From: Treponema sp.
GTDB taxonomy: Bacteria; Spirochaetota; Spirochaetia; Treponematales; Treponemataceae
Direction of reading: 5' to 3'
Length of the DNA: 64,000 nt
Assembly: GCA_016296655.1 (NCBI GenBank)
Contig: JAEDIW010000001.1
Location: forward strand, 1-64,000
In this document: one piece after another, positions 16,544-25,282 of the stretch
How positions within the stretch are numbered: position 1 is the stretch's first letter
Layout: each line of letters begins with the position of its first letter
Made by a program: the position numbers and the translations under genes
The notes under the pieces: generated by a model
Database searches by the model: none
What the model saw: only the letters and a program-made list of their open reading frames with translations
Told to the model about the DNA's origin: nothing

Positions 16544-17494
16544 TTACTGACTGATAGTCTGCCAGTACAGAAGGTTGTCTTTCATCTGGCAGGCAATTTT
16601 CCCGCAACGGTACAGATACGAAACATAAGAGCGGATAGTACAGCCTATGAGAACATATTGTCCAAGACGCTGTGGAATTTTGTTTTGCTCAAAGATGATT
16701 TTCAAAAGTTCTTCTTGAGTATGCGGTTGTTTGAGAATGGTGCAGATGTCTTTTTCTGTTGTAAGGACTGCATATCTGTTCAATTCTGCAGTTGATTCTA
16801 TTTCATGATTTTTTAGAAGAGTTCCGTGTGAAGGAAGAAGAAAATCTGCATTAAGGGTTACAATTCTGCGCAAGGTCATTTTGAATGAGCCTACATCGAG
16901 CAGAAATGGAATCCAGTATTTTTTCATTCTGTCCCTGTCAAAAATGCTGTCGGCCGCAAAAAAAACTTCTTTTCCAGAAACTGTTTTTACAAGTACACCT
17001 GTCATGCCAAAATGATGACCTGGCAATGCAATGAATGTGATTTTTGTTCCGTCGCAAAGGAGCAAAGAACTTTCCGGCTTGATTAGTTGAGCGTCCAGTA
17101 CGGGTCTTGCCTGATAGAAAGGTGCCTGAAGTTCTGGAAGCGGCCAGCCTCCGCATATTACAGCCTGTTCATAAGTCTGTTTTTCAAGATTGCCACGTTC
17201 TTCCTGTGTACAGAAAATTTTGCATTGTGTTTTTTCTTTTAAAAAAGCACAGCAGCTTATATGGTCTGCATGCGAGTGAGTAACAAATATAGCCTTCAAT
17301 TTCCATTTGCACTTGAATTTTTCTGCAAGAGTTTCAAGAATCTCAAGTATGTCAGAAGCTCTGTCTGGACTTCCACATGTATCAACTAAATAAAAATTCA
17401 GATGCGAATATGTTTTTTCGCATATAATACCGACATTTGTTGCGTCAGAAATGTAGTAAACATTGTCTGAAATTTCATTCAGCTTTAAGTCCAT
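16544..17494 (-). CDS. Metallo-beta-lactamase-fold hydrolase
   Basis: A 316-residue cytoplasmic MBL-fold protein of the glyoxalase II-like branch. The metal-binding THSHADH motif is near residue 74-80. 'LPGHHFGMTGV' supplies a further His, and 'FAADSIFDRDRM' the bridging Asp. 'LLPSHGTLL' provides the last metal ligand. The C-terminal third looks like a small helical, winged-helix-like domain. The substrate cannot be told from sequence. The ATG has a GAGGAAC site. The gene is 14 nt downstream of the secreted-protein gene and probably in one transcript with it. Any functional link is unclear. Confidence 0.8.
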   Translation of the reverse strand: MDLKLNEISDNVYYISDATNVGIICEKTYSHLNFYLVDTCGSPDRASDILEILETLAEKFKCKWKLKAIFVTHSHADHISCCAFLKEKTQCKIFCTQEERGNLEKQTYEQAVICGGWPLPELQAPFYQARPVLDAQLIKPESSLLLCDGTKITFIALPGHHFGMTGVLVKTVSGKEVFFAADSIFDRDRMKKYWIPFLLDVGSFKMTLRRIVTLNADFLLPSHGTLLKNHEIESTAELNRYAVLTTEKDICTILKQPHTQEELLKIIFEQNKIPQRLGQYVLIGCTIRSYVSYLYRCGKIACQMKDNLLYWQTISQ

Positions 17495-17508
17495 TTGTTC
17501 CTCTGTTT

Positions 17509-19971
17509 TTATTCTGCCGGAGGCTTCAGCTTACCGACAAAAAGAATTTTTCCTTTTGCTGTCAAAATTTTTATTTCATCGTTTTCCAGAATGAGTTTTC
17601 CGTTTTTCTTCAGATGTTTTTCAAAAAAAAATTCAGCCTTGTTTTTTTTATCGGCATTATTTGAATTTTGATTATTCAGATTATTTTGGGAAAGCTTTTT
17701 AAATACTGCCCTGCAGCTGAGAGAATTTGTTTTTCGGCCTTTAAGGTAGGCATCTATAAATTCGGGAAATTCTACAAGTATCGAAAAAGAAGAATAGCCT
17801 GTTTCATTTTGTTCTTCATCTGAAAATATCAGCTGCATTCCGCCATATAGGGGAAGGTTTTCATCAATTTCAAGAGCTGCCTGCATTAAAAGCACTTCGG
17901 AGGTTCCCTTTGTTTTTTTAGAAATTCCTGCCTTTTCAAAATAGTCAGTGAAGGAATTGCAAATCATCTGGTTTGGCAGGGATTTTGGAGTCTCTGAAAG
18001 TTCTTCAAGAAAATTCTGATAAACTTCAATTCGTTTTTCCAGCAGCGAAACTGCAAACGGGTAAATGAAAGTCCTATATTCTGCCATTGACCTGAATGTT
18101 GCGGCATTTGTTTTCATAATGTCGCTGCCATACATTGTTACGGTTTTTATTTTTGGAAAATCAATTTTGTTTAAAAAAGTTATTGTTGTAATTAGCTCTA
18201 CAAGAGAATATCCCCATCGGGCTTTTGTAGAATTTGAACTGTATCCCTTAAGGTCTTTAACGTCTGCACTAAGCTGCTCTATCTGTTTTTTATTTTCCAT
18301 GATTACCCTGGAAATTTGCGGCGCATCAAGAATCGTATATTTTTTTTGACAGTCAAGAATTAGCTGCTGGTTTTCGATGCTGTTTTCAAGCAGTGGGGCT
18401 GTAAGATGAAATTTAGTTTTAAATTCCTGAGGTGCCATGACACTTGGTTCTGCCGTAAGGAAAATTTCATATTCCCCTGATTCTCTGCCGGTGAGGTGGA
18501 CATAACTTGTTGTTGCGCTTGCAGAAAAAGAATACAGATTCAGGCTTGTTCCACTGAAAATTTCCTGAAGAATTTTTGTGAAAGCCGGATTTTCTGTGTT
18601 TAAGGTGGCACTGTCAAATGACGGAGTTACAAAATAATTTCTTGGCGTACCGTCAAATCCTGGATCTTTTTGCATGAGGAAGGTCCAAAGTTCCAGAGGA
18701 TAAAGCAGAATGCTGACACTTTCTCCTGAAAAATCATCTTTTAAAATCAGGTTGCATGAACCCTCGCTTGTCAGCGTAAAATCTTCAATGGCACAGGAAA
18801 TACCTTCTATTTTTTTTGAATTTTTGTAAATGCTGCCTTTATATGAAAACTCATGTTTTTTTCCTGTTTGTGCAACATTTGTAAGGTAAGATGTTTCAGG
18901 GATTTCCATGGCAGCACGGACGAATGTCCAGTTTTCTTCGTCTATCTGCTTCTGGTAAAATCCTGGCTGCCCATCATCGGAAAGACCTGCTACTTTCAGG
19001 CTTCTGGCACTGTTTCCTCGTCCATTTTGCGAAATGCTTATGAATTTTGAAAGTTTTGCCTTTCCGTGCAGCGGAATTTGGGGCTGCTTTTTCCATTCTT
19101 CATTTGGCAGACCCCATAAAGTGTAGTTAGAGCGGTAGTCTGTGCCTGAATATTTTTGTTCTGGCGGGTTATATGAATATTTAAAGAACATTGGATCGCA
19201 GCCCATTGTATCAAAATCAATCAGTCGGGTGTACATTTCCCCTGCATTGTTGATAAGAAATAAGGTTGAGCCGCTTACGCTCATATTTTCTGCAATAAAA
19301 CTGCCGCGTTCTGGTCCCAGAATTGTTTTTGAAAAAGAACAGGGAAGTCCAGAATCTGTAAATCGAATTTCCTGTCCATTTTCTGAAAGCATATAGATTG
19401 TTTCAAGCCCCATCGTACCATAATGATGGTCATGACCGAAAATGTCAGTGTACCATAGGATGTCGCGGCGACGTACTCCTATTCCCCAGGCTCTTGCCTT
19501 TTTGAAATTTTCATCTTTTATCAGCTGAATTCTCTTTGGCCAGCCAAAATCATCATGCCATTCAAAAGGTTTGTCAACGGTTGCAGTCTGTGTATAACAT
19601 CGGTACATGTGATTTTCTGAGTCAAATGCAAAAATTGTATCACCGTCAGCGGCAATTTCAACAATTTCTTTTGGAGTTTCAAACCATTCATGCCCGGAAA
19701 GTCTTTCTCCACGTGGAAAAAAAGGCAGACCTGTGCCAAGAAAAAGAGACCATTGAGTTTGACCATCTTCCTTTGACCAAATCCTTCCATTGTAGATTGT
19801 AAACTGATGCCCTGTTAAAAAAGCCTGTGTTTGCGTAGAAACAAAAATTTGAGGTGGCATAAATCCATTTATGGAAAGTTCTTTGTTTTCTTGAGAAAAA
19901 ATTCCCTGGGTTTGTACAAGAGTTAAAATACCCAGAAAGAAAACCGTTTTTTTTACAAAACTTTTAACCAT
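17509..19971 (-). CDS. Large secreted protein of unknown function, beta-propeller-like N-terminal half
   Basis: An 820-residue protein with a signal peptide (about 1-26, ending near IFSQEN). No family is recognised. The N-terminal 350 residues contain repeated units pairing 'GxxIFAFDxxNxMYRCY', 'RRDILWYTD' and 'GSTLFLINNAGEMYTRL'-type strands, which look like beta-propeller blades. The middle (about 350-530) is beta-rich. The last 250 residues are more helical and charged. A TATTAT box lies 7 nt before the ATG, with a weak -35 and no Shine-Dalgarno. The MBL gene follows at 14 nt. It is probably periplasmic or outer-surface. No function is assigned. Confidence 0.7.
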   Translation of the reverse strand: MVKSFVKKTVFFLGILTLVQTQGIFSQENKELSINGFMPPQIFVSTQTQAFLTGHQFTIYNGRIWSKEDGQTQWSLFLGTGLPFFPRGERLSGHEWFETPKEIVEIAADGDTIFAFDSENHMYRCYTQTATVDKPFEWHDDFGWPKRIQLIKDENFKKARAWGIGVRRRDILWYTDIFGHDHHYGTMGLETIYMLSENGQEIRFTDSGLPCSFSKTILGPERGSFIAENMSVSGSTLFLINNAGEMYTRLIDFDTMGCDPMFFKYSYNPPEQKYSGTDYRSNYTLWGLPNEEWKKQPQIPLHGKAKLSKFISISQNGRGNSARSLKVAGLSDDGQPGFYQKQIDEENWTFVRAAMEIPETSYLTNVAQTGKKHEFSYKGSIYKNSKKIEGISCAIEDFTLTSEGSCNLILKDDFSGESVSILLYPLELWTFLMQKDPGFDGTPRNYFVTPSFDSATLNTENPAFTKILQEIFSGTSLNLYSFSASATTSYVHLTGRESGEYEIFLTAEPSVMAPQEFKTKFHLTAPLLENSIENQQLILDCQKKYTILDAPQISRVIMENKKQIEQLSADVKDLKGYSSNSTKARWGYSLVELITTITFLNKIDFPKIKTVTMYGSDIMKTNAATFRSMAEYRTFIYPFAVSLLEKRIEVYQNFLEELSETPKSLPNQMICNSFTDYFEKAGISKKTKGTSEVLLMQAALEIDENLPLYGGMQLIFSDEEQNETGYSSFSILVEFPEFIDAYLKGRKTNSLSCRAVFKKLSQNNLNNQNSNNADKKNKAEFFFEKHLKKNGKLILENDEIKILTAKGKILFVGKLKPPAE

Positions 19972-20076
19972 AATGACAATAATAGTAAATTTTTTTATAA
20001 AATGCTATTGAATTTTCTTTTATTTTTTTTTACTGAATGCAGCTGATTTCGTTTATTTTGTGACAAGTTCTTTTTA

Positions 20077-20105
20077 TTGACATGATAGTAACTAGTTGCT
20101 ATTAT
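20077..20105 (+). promoter_or_regulatory. marR-type gene promoter with operator in the spacer
   Basis: Consensus TTGACA (20077-20082), a 17-nt spacer and TATTAT (20100-20105). The palindromic operator at 20086-20101 fills the spacer, so a bound repressor would exclude RNA polymerase. Confidence 0.8.
20086..20101. promoter_or_regulatory. Operator 1, TAGTAACTAGTTGCTA
   Basis: A 16-bp near-perfect palindrome, with one base different from the perfect copy at 20641-20656. It lies inside the promoter of the MarR-family gene, which argues for autorepression. Confidence 0.8.
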
Positions 20106-20129
20106 AAAAGTAAAGGAAAAACAGCCAGA

Positions 20130-20597
20130 ATGGAGAAAAACAGGGTTTTTGAAGTGCAGGATGAGTTCATGCACACAAAGAAAATTATTTTTGCAGAGCT
20201 TTTTATTTTGCAGAACAAAATTCAGACTAAATTTGACAAATGGATTGGCGAAATATCAAGCAAACAGTTTTTGATTCTCATTATTGTGGCTGCATTTCCA
20301 ACGCCTCCGTCTTTAACGGAAGTTGCATTGCGTGCAGGCTGTTCCAGACAGAATATAAAAAAAGTTGCCGCTGTCCTGGAAAAAAAAGGTTTTATTTCTC
20401 TATCCGGTGAGCAGGGAAGCAGGGCAGTTCGGATTGTCCTTCAACAGAAATTTTTTGATTTTTATGACAGTTTTATAGAAAAAGCAGAACTTGGTCTGAA
20501 CAGACTTTTTTCCACCGTAAGCAGCAGCGAAGCAAGCTCTTTTTTGGACAGCCTGAAAAAAATCAAGGAAAATGTTGAAAAAGTACAAGTTGAATGA
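20130..20597 (+). CDS. MarR-family transcriptional regulator
   Basis: A 155-residue winged-helix regulator. The helix-turn-helix lies at about 65-90 ('PPSLTEVALRAGCSRQNIKKVA'), followed by the wing 'LEKKGFISLSGEQGSRAVRIVL', and helical ends suited to dimerisation. I start at ATG 20130 (MEKNRV), downstream of the predicted transcription start near 20112, with an AAAGGA site. An in-frame ATG at 20082 lies inside the promoter and is not credible. Two copies of one palindrome, in its own promoter and ahead of the next gene, indicate that it controls itself and the membrane protein that follows. Its ligand is unknown; Cys50 (GCSRQ) could be a redox sensor, but that is speculation. Confidence 0.85.
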   Translation: MEKNRVFEVQDEFMHTKKIIFAELFILQNKIQTKFDKWIGEISSKQFLILIIVAAFPTPPSLTEVALRAGCSRQNIKKVAAVLEKKGFISLSGEQGSRAVRIVLQQKFFDFYDSFIEKAELGLNRLFSTVSSSEASSFLDSLKKIKENVEKVQVE

Positions 20598-20640
20598 CTT
20601 GGTCTGGCATTTTATGTGCGGATTTATATTTTATTATAAA

Positions 20641-20656
20641 TAGTAACTAGTTACTA
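20641..20656. promoter_or_regulatory. Operator 2, perfect palindrome TAGTAACTAGTTACTA
   Basis: A perfect 16-bp palindrome located between the regulator's stop codon and the next ATG, abutting a GGGGG ribosome-binding site. TTTATA (20623-20628) or TATTAT-like sequence just upstream may be a -10, placing the operator over the transcription start. Confidence 0.85.
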
Positions 20657-20666
20657 GGGGGTTTTT

Positions 20667-21599
20667 ATGACAGTTAAGAAAAATGAAATCCATTGTACAG
20701 AGGTTAATTCTGGATTTTCTGCAATTTCCTTAAAAAAACTTTGTTTCAGTAGAATTCTGCAGGTTTTACTGAAATCTCTGCTTTTTGCCATCTTCACAGG
20801 AATCATTGCATTTTTTGCCCATTATATAAGTGACAGATTCATTTTTCATGTTCACGGAAGACCTGGTAATGAAAAAGTTCTTCTAATGATTTACGTATCT
20901 TTTGAAAAATTCCTTATGGCCATTGCATTTTATCTGCTTGGACGAAAAATTCCTGTAAAAAATCCAGTTTTAAAAGCTGTTGTCTTTGTTGGACTCGACT
21001 GGATTTCCAACTATATTCCACAGGTTATGGGTCTTGCTTTTGCTGATGGTGTTATTGCAGAAAAAGCATTTTCTACTTCAATTTTGTTTTGTGATTCCCT
21101 TGTTTATATGATTTCAGGCATTGCTCTTGGGCTGATTTTTTATGAACAAACAGAAACTTCATGCATTTCATGTTCTGCGCACTCGTTTTTTAAGGCAGCC
21201 GCAGTTTCTGCCTTTACTTTTCCAGTTTTAGTGGCAGTTTTTGATTTTTTCATGCAGTTTGCATTTCCAGCTTTTTCAAGTATTGCTGTCATTCAGGTTT
21301 CGCAGGAGCTTGCATCTGTGTTCCGTATAAATTTTTACAGCTGGTTTGTTGTAACTGGGGGATTTTTTACTGTTTTTTACAGACTTACGGAATTTAACTG
21401 CCATGGAAGTTTTGCATATTTTTCATTGGTATATGGCCTTCTTTTATGGACTCCTGTTGTTATGTTTATGGTTCTTTTCGGTACGGCATTTTTTCCAACG
21501 CTTGTTTATTCACTTGCTTTTTTAGGGATAATTTTATTTGTAGGCTTTTTGAATAAACTTATTCTCTGTGGAGATCAAAAAGATGTATGGCTGCGTTAA
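20667..21599 (+). CDS. Multi-pass membrane protein under MarR control, function unknown
   Basis: A 310-residue integral membrane protein with about seven or eight hydrophobic helices (near 33-55, 72-92, 103-123, 135-160, 178-200, 225-245, 253-275, 280-302). I see no transporter signature, ATP-binding site or catalytic motif. Charged segments such as 'HVHGRPGNEK' (about 61-70) are loops. The strong GGGGG site 10 nt before the ATG directly follows operator 2. The context, one regulator and one membrane protein sharing an operator, is like a drug- or stress-responsive efflux or membrane-protection module. No such function is shown by the sequence itself. Confidence 0.75.
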   Translation: MTVKKNEIHCTEVNSGFSAISLKKLCFSRILQVLLKSLLFAIFTGIIAFFAHYISDRFIFHVHGRPGNEKVLLMIYVSFEKFLMAIAFYLLGRKIPVKNPVLKAVVFVGLDWISNYIPQVMGLAFADGVIAEKAFSTSILFCDSLVYMISGIALGLIFYEQTETSCISCSAHSFFKAAAVSAFTFPVLVAVFDFFMQFAFPAFSSIAVIQVSQELASVFRINFYSWFVVTGGFFTVFYRLTEFNCHGSFAYFSLVYGLLLWTPVVMFMVLFGTAFFPTLVYSLAFLGIILFVGFLNKLILCGDQKDVWLR

Positions 21600-21611
21600 T
21601 GACTGCCTTAA

Positions 21612-21640
21612 TTGACCAAGTATTGCATAAAATTTATAAT
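21612..21640 (+). promoter_or_regulatory. metG promoter, near-leaderless arrangement
   Basis: TTGACC (21612-21617), a 17-nt spacer and a perfect TATAAT (21635-21640). The ATG of metG follows after 8 nt without a Shine-Dalgarno. Confidence 0.75.
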
Positions 21641-21648
21641 GAAACGCT

Positions 21649-23970
21649 ATGAACAGACGTTTAATTACTTCCGCTTTACCTTATGTAAATAATATTCCTC
21701 ATCTTGGAAATTTGATCCAGATGCTTTCAGGTGATGTTTTTGCCCGTTTTTGCCGTAATCGCGGGTATGACACTCTTTATATTTGCGGTACAGATGAATA
21801 TGGTACTGCAACAGAAACAAAGGCTATCGAAGAAGGCAAAGATCCTCGTTCTCTTTGCAACCACTATTATCAGGAACACACAAAAATCTACAAATGGTTC
21901 AACATAAATTTTGATAAGTTTGGACGCACTTCAAATCAGCAGTGTACGGAAATTACGCAAAGCCTTTTCAATGATTTGGATGCTTCAGGTCTTATTAAGG
22001 AACATCTGAACAGACAGCTTTTCTGTAAAACTTGTAATATGTTCCTGGCAGACCGATATGTTGACGGAATTTGTCCAAAATGCGGTTCTGCTGGTGCTCG
22101 TGGTGACCAGTGTGATGCCTGCGGTGCATTGCTTGATCCTGTTGAACTTAAAGAACCAAAATGCCATACCTGCGGTTCAACACCAGAATTACGTGAAACA
22201 AAACATCTTTACATAGATTTGCCAAGTATTTCCTCCAGACTTAATGAATGGATGGAAAAGGCTTCTGTAGAGGGCAGGTGGGCAGACAATGCTGTAAATG
22301 TTACAAAGGCATGGATTCGCGATGGTTTGAATGAACGGGCCATTACTCGTGACTTAAAATGGGGAATCCCAGTTCCAAAGCCTGGCTATGAAGATAAGGT
22401 TTTCTATGTTTGGTTCAATGCTCCAATCGGCTACCTTTCAATTACAAAACAACTTGCTGACGAACTTGCAAAATCTGGAAGACAGACTTTTGACTGGAAA
22501 TCCTGGTGGTTGCCTTCTGAATCTGAAGAAGCAAAAGGTAAGGGCAAAGTTGAACTGTTCCAGTTTATCGGCAAAGACAACATTCCTTTCCATACAGTAA
22601 TTTTCCCATGTACACTTCTGGGTTCTCCTCATGACTGGACAAAACTTTACCACATGTCGTCAACAGAATATCTTAATTACGAAGACGGCAAATTTTCAAA
22701 AAGCCGTGGAGTAGGTGTGTTTGGAAGCGATGCAATTGAAACAGGAATCCCTGCAGATGCATGGAGATTCTATATTTTCTACAATCGCCCTGAAAAACAG
22801 GATTTCCAGTTTACTTGGAAAGATTTTCAAGAAAAAATGAATTCTGAACTTATTGGAAATCTTGGAAATCTTGTAAACAGAACATTGCTTTTCGTAAATA
22901 AATACTATGACGGCATTATTCCTGAAGCTTCAGCTGATGAGGAACTGTGGTCTGAAGTTCGCAGACGTGAAGAAAAAATCACAGACTTGCTTGAGTGGGC
23001 AAATTTGAAAGATGCTTTCCATGAAATGTTTGCCATTGCAGATCTTTGCAATAAAAAGTTTCAGGCTGGTGAACCTTGGAAAACTCGTACTACAGATCCT
23101 GCTTCTGCTGCCAGTTTAATTCATAATCTTTGCTATGTAATAAAAGATTTGATGATTATGATGAATCCATATATGCCACAGTATACTCAGAAAGTAATGT
23201 CTTACTTCGGTCTTTCAATTCAGGAATCTAAAGTTGGCATGGAAACAAAATCTGGTCTTGTATGGGCTGATTTGGGAAAAACAGAAGGGCTTTCAAAAAT
23301 AGGTCCGACAGAAATTTACTTTACACCGATGGATCAGAAAACTATGCTTGCATTCCGTGAAAAATTCAGCGGAAAACAGAAAGACAGAAATGAAAAAGCT
23401 TCTGCAAAGGATTCTAAAAAGAACAAGCCTGCTGCAAAAACAGAAGATGAGTTGCTTTCTCCTGAAGAACAAGTTGCTCACTATAATAAGAATATTGTCC
23501 TTAAGGTTGCAAAGGTCGTAAAAATTGCCCGAAATCCTGAATCTGACAAACTTTATATCGAATATCTTGATGACGGCAGTGGAAATGAACGCGTAATTCA
23601 GAGTGGTCTTGTACCTTATCTGAAAGAAGAAGAAATTCTTGGAAAACACATTATTCTTGCAGATAATCTTGCTCCAAGAAAAATGCGTGGCATAGAAAGC
23701 CGTGGAATGCTTCTTGCTGCTGATTATAAAGATGAAAACGGCAAAGACTGTGTTGAACTTCTTACAGCTCCATGGGCAGCTCCTGGAACAAAGGTTGTGC
23801 TTGAAGGTGCCGATGTAAACGCTGAAAAACCCGAACAGATTACGGCAGATGTATTCTTTAAAGTTCAAATCAGCATAAAAGAGCATAATGCTGGAATTAA
23901 CGGTATAAAGCTCTTGGCTGATGGAAAGGCTATTACAACTGAAAAAACAGTAAATGGCGAGGTTCATTAA
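21649..23970 (+). CDS. metG: Methionyl-tRNA synthetase with C-terminal tRNA-binding domain
   Basis: A class I synthetase charging both initiator and elongator tRNA-Met. HIGH appears as PHLGN (18-21 region) and KMSKS as KFSKS (348-352). A double zinc knuckle lies around 127-180 (CKTC, CPKC, CDAC, CHTC). A linker rich in Lys/Ala/Glu (about 580-625) leads to an OB-fold EMAP II-like tRNA-binding domain (about 650-773), the dimerising extension found in long-form enzymes. Its length of 773 fits that form. Strong promoter, near-leaderless start. The next gene begins within or just after its end. Confidence 0.96.
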   Translation: MNRRLITSALPYVNNIPHLGNLIQMLSGDVFARFCRNRGYDTLYICGTDEYGTATETKAIEEGKDPRSLCNHYYQEHTKIYKWFNINFDKFGRTSNQQCTEITQSLFNDLDASGLIKEHLNRQLFCKTCNMFLADRYVDGICPKCGSAGARGDQCDACGALLDPVELKEPKCHTCGSTPELRETKHLYIDLPSISSRLNEWMEKASVEGRWADNAVNVTKAWIRDGLNERAITRDLKWGIPVPKPGYEDKVFYVWFNAPIGYLSITKQLADELAKSGRQTFDWKSWWLPSESEEAKGKGKVELFQFIGKDNIPFHTVIFPCTLLGSPHDWTKLYHMSSTEYLNYEDGKFSKSRGVGVFGSDAIETGIPADAWRFYIFYNRPEKQDFQFTWKDFQEKMNSELIGNLGNLVNRTLLFVNKYYDGIIPEASADEELWSEVRRREEKITDLLEWANLKDAFHEMFAIADLCNKKFQAGEPWKTRTTDPASAASLIHNLCYVIKDLMIMMNPYMPQYTQKVMSYFGLSIQESKVGMETKSGLVWADLGKTEGLSKIGPTEIYFTPMDQKTMLAFREKFSGKQKDRNEKASAKDSKKNKPAAKTEDELLSPEEQVAHYNKNIVLKVAKVVKIARNPESDKLYIEYLDDGSGNERVIQSGLVPYLKEEEILGKHIILADNLAPRKMRGIESRGMLLAADYKDENGKDCVELLTAPWAAPGTKVVLEGADVNAEKPEQITADVFFKVQISIKEHNAGINGIKLLADGKAITTEKTVNGEVH

Positions 23971-25129
23971 TTCTGTGTACTCGTTTGAGATAAAAATTCT
24001 TTCATCGGATGAAAATTCAGAAAGAGATTTGCAGGAACGTTTCCTGCAGTCGCCGTTTTGGGCTTCCTTTAAGGCTATGCACGGCTGGACTGCAAAACGT
24101 TTTGCAGTTTCTGCAATGTCAGATTCTGGTGAAAAAATTCAATGTACTGTCTGCGTTCTTTTAAGAGTTTTTCGCTTTGCGTTTATTAATTTTTCTCTTG
24201 GTTATATACCACTTGCACCAGAATTCAGTATTTTTGCTGAAAAATCTGCAGAAAGTGAGTTAAAACGTCTTGAAAAATATAGTGCTTTTTTAGTTGAATT
24301 TGAAAAGGCTGTAAAAAAAATCCTGCCGTCCAATCTTTTGTTTTTGCGTTATGACCTGCCTGTTGATTTTTCAACTTGTCAGGAGCGGGATTTTTGTGTT
24401 TCTTCCATAAAGAAACTGGCTCTTGCCAATAAACTTCCGCTGAAAAAAGCATTTACGGATATTCAGCCGCCTGACACAACTGTTCTTGATTTGACAAAAT
24501 CAAAAGAAGATTTGCTTTCTGCAATGAAGCCAAAATGGCGCTATAATATCCGTCTGGCAGAAAAAAAAGGCGTTTGCGTAAAGTTTTTTACGGCTCATTC
24601 GCCTGATTTTGAAAAAGCTCTTGATGTTTTTTATGAGTTGTATGAAACAACAGCCCATCGTGATGGAATTGCAATTCATGCTAAATCTTATTATTCGGAT
24701 TTGTTAAAACTTTCTGAAAACTATAAGAATGCACCGGAAGTTCGCCTTTATATTGCAGAAAATGAAGGCGACAGCCTTGCTGCAATTATTACTTTGTTCT
24801 GCAAAAAAGAGGCCGTTTATCTTTACGGAGCATCCAGCAATGTTAAAAGAAACCTTATGCCTGCCTATCTTTTGCAATGGGTGGCTATAAACGATGCAAA
24901 AGCACATGGCTCTGCCTTGTATGATTTTTATGGAATTCCGCCTGTTGAAGACGAAAACCATCCGATGCATGGTCTTTTCAGGTTTAAAACTGGTTTTGGC
25001 GGAAAAATCATTCACAGACCAGGCTGTGTAGATGTTCCTGTAAAGTTTTTTTACAGTTTTTACTGTCTGGCAGAACATTTGCGAGCATTTTTCCATAAGA
25101 AAATAAAAAAAATACTTGCAGGCCGTTGA
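23954..25129 (+). CDS. FemAB-family peptidoglycan interpeptide bridge aminoacyltransferase-like protein
   Basis: A 391-residue GNAT-fold protein. Fem-type enzymes add amino acids from aminoacyl-tRNA to the lipid II stem peptide. Signature stretches include 'QSPFWASFKAMHGW' near the N-terminus, 'MKPKWRYNIRLAEKKGV' (about 190-206) and 'LPAYLLQW...DFYGIPP' in the second acyltransferase-like domain (here 'MPAYLLQWVAINDA' and 'YDFYGIPP'). The ATG at 23954 overlaps metG by 17 nt but has no ribosome-binding site. A GTG at 23975, five nt after the metG stop and preceded by GAGG, is a plausible alternative giving 384 residues. It probably shares the metG transcript. The amino acid added is unknown. 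Confidence 0.82.
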   Translation: MARFINSVYSFEIKILSSDENSERDLQERFLQSPFWASFKAMHGWTAKRFAVSAMSDSGEKIQCTVCVLLRVFRFAFINFSLGYIPLAPEFSIFAEKSAESELKRLEKYSAFLVEFEKAVKKILPSNLLFLRYDLPVDFSTCQERDFCVSSIKKLALANKLPLKKAFTDIQPPDTTVLDLTKSKEDLLSAMKPKWRYNIRLAEKKGVCVKFFTAHSPDFEKALDVFYELYETTAHRDGIAIHAKSYYSDLLKLSENYKNAPEVRLYIAENEGDSLAAIITLFCKKEAVYLYGASSNVKRNLMPAYLLQWVAINDAKAHGSALYDFYGIPPVEDENHPMHGLFRFKTGFGGKIIHRPGCVDVPVKFFYSFYCLAEHLRAFFHKKIKKILAGR

Positions 25130-25246
25130 AAAAAAATGCTTTGCAGTTTCTGATGGCAATTTGATAACCTGTTTGTTTTCTCTGGGATTGCAGGATGATT
25201 CCTTCGTAAACTTTTTGTAAAATAATCAATCTGTTGTATACAAAAC

Positions 25247-25275
25247 TTGAGTTTTTGTCATTTTTAATGTATGAT
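25247..25275 (+). promoter_or_regulatory. Promoter of the peptide ABC transporter operon, leaderless arrangement
   Basis: TTGAGT (25247-25252), a 17-nt spacer and TATGAT (25270-25275). The ATG at 25283 starts 7 nt after the -10, so the first gene is expected to be leaderless. Confidence 0.65.
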
Positions 25276-25282
25276 TGCGCAC

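Noticed and set aside
20082..20129. Earlier ATG of the MarR-family gene
   Set aside because: It is part of the -35 element and upstream of the expected transcription start; ATG 20130 has a ribosome-binding site.
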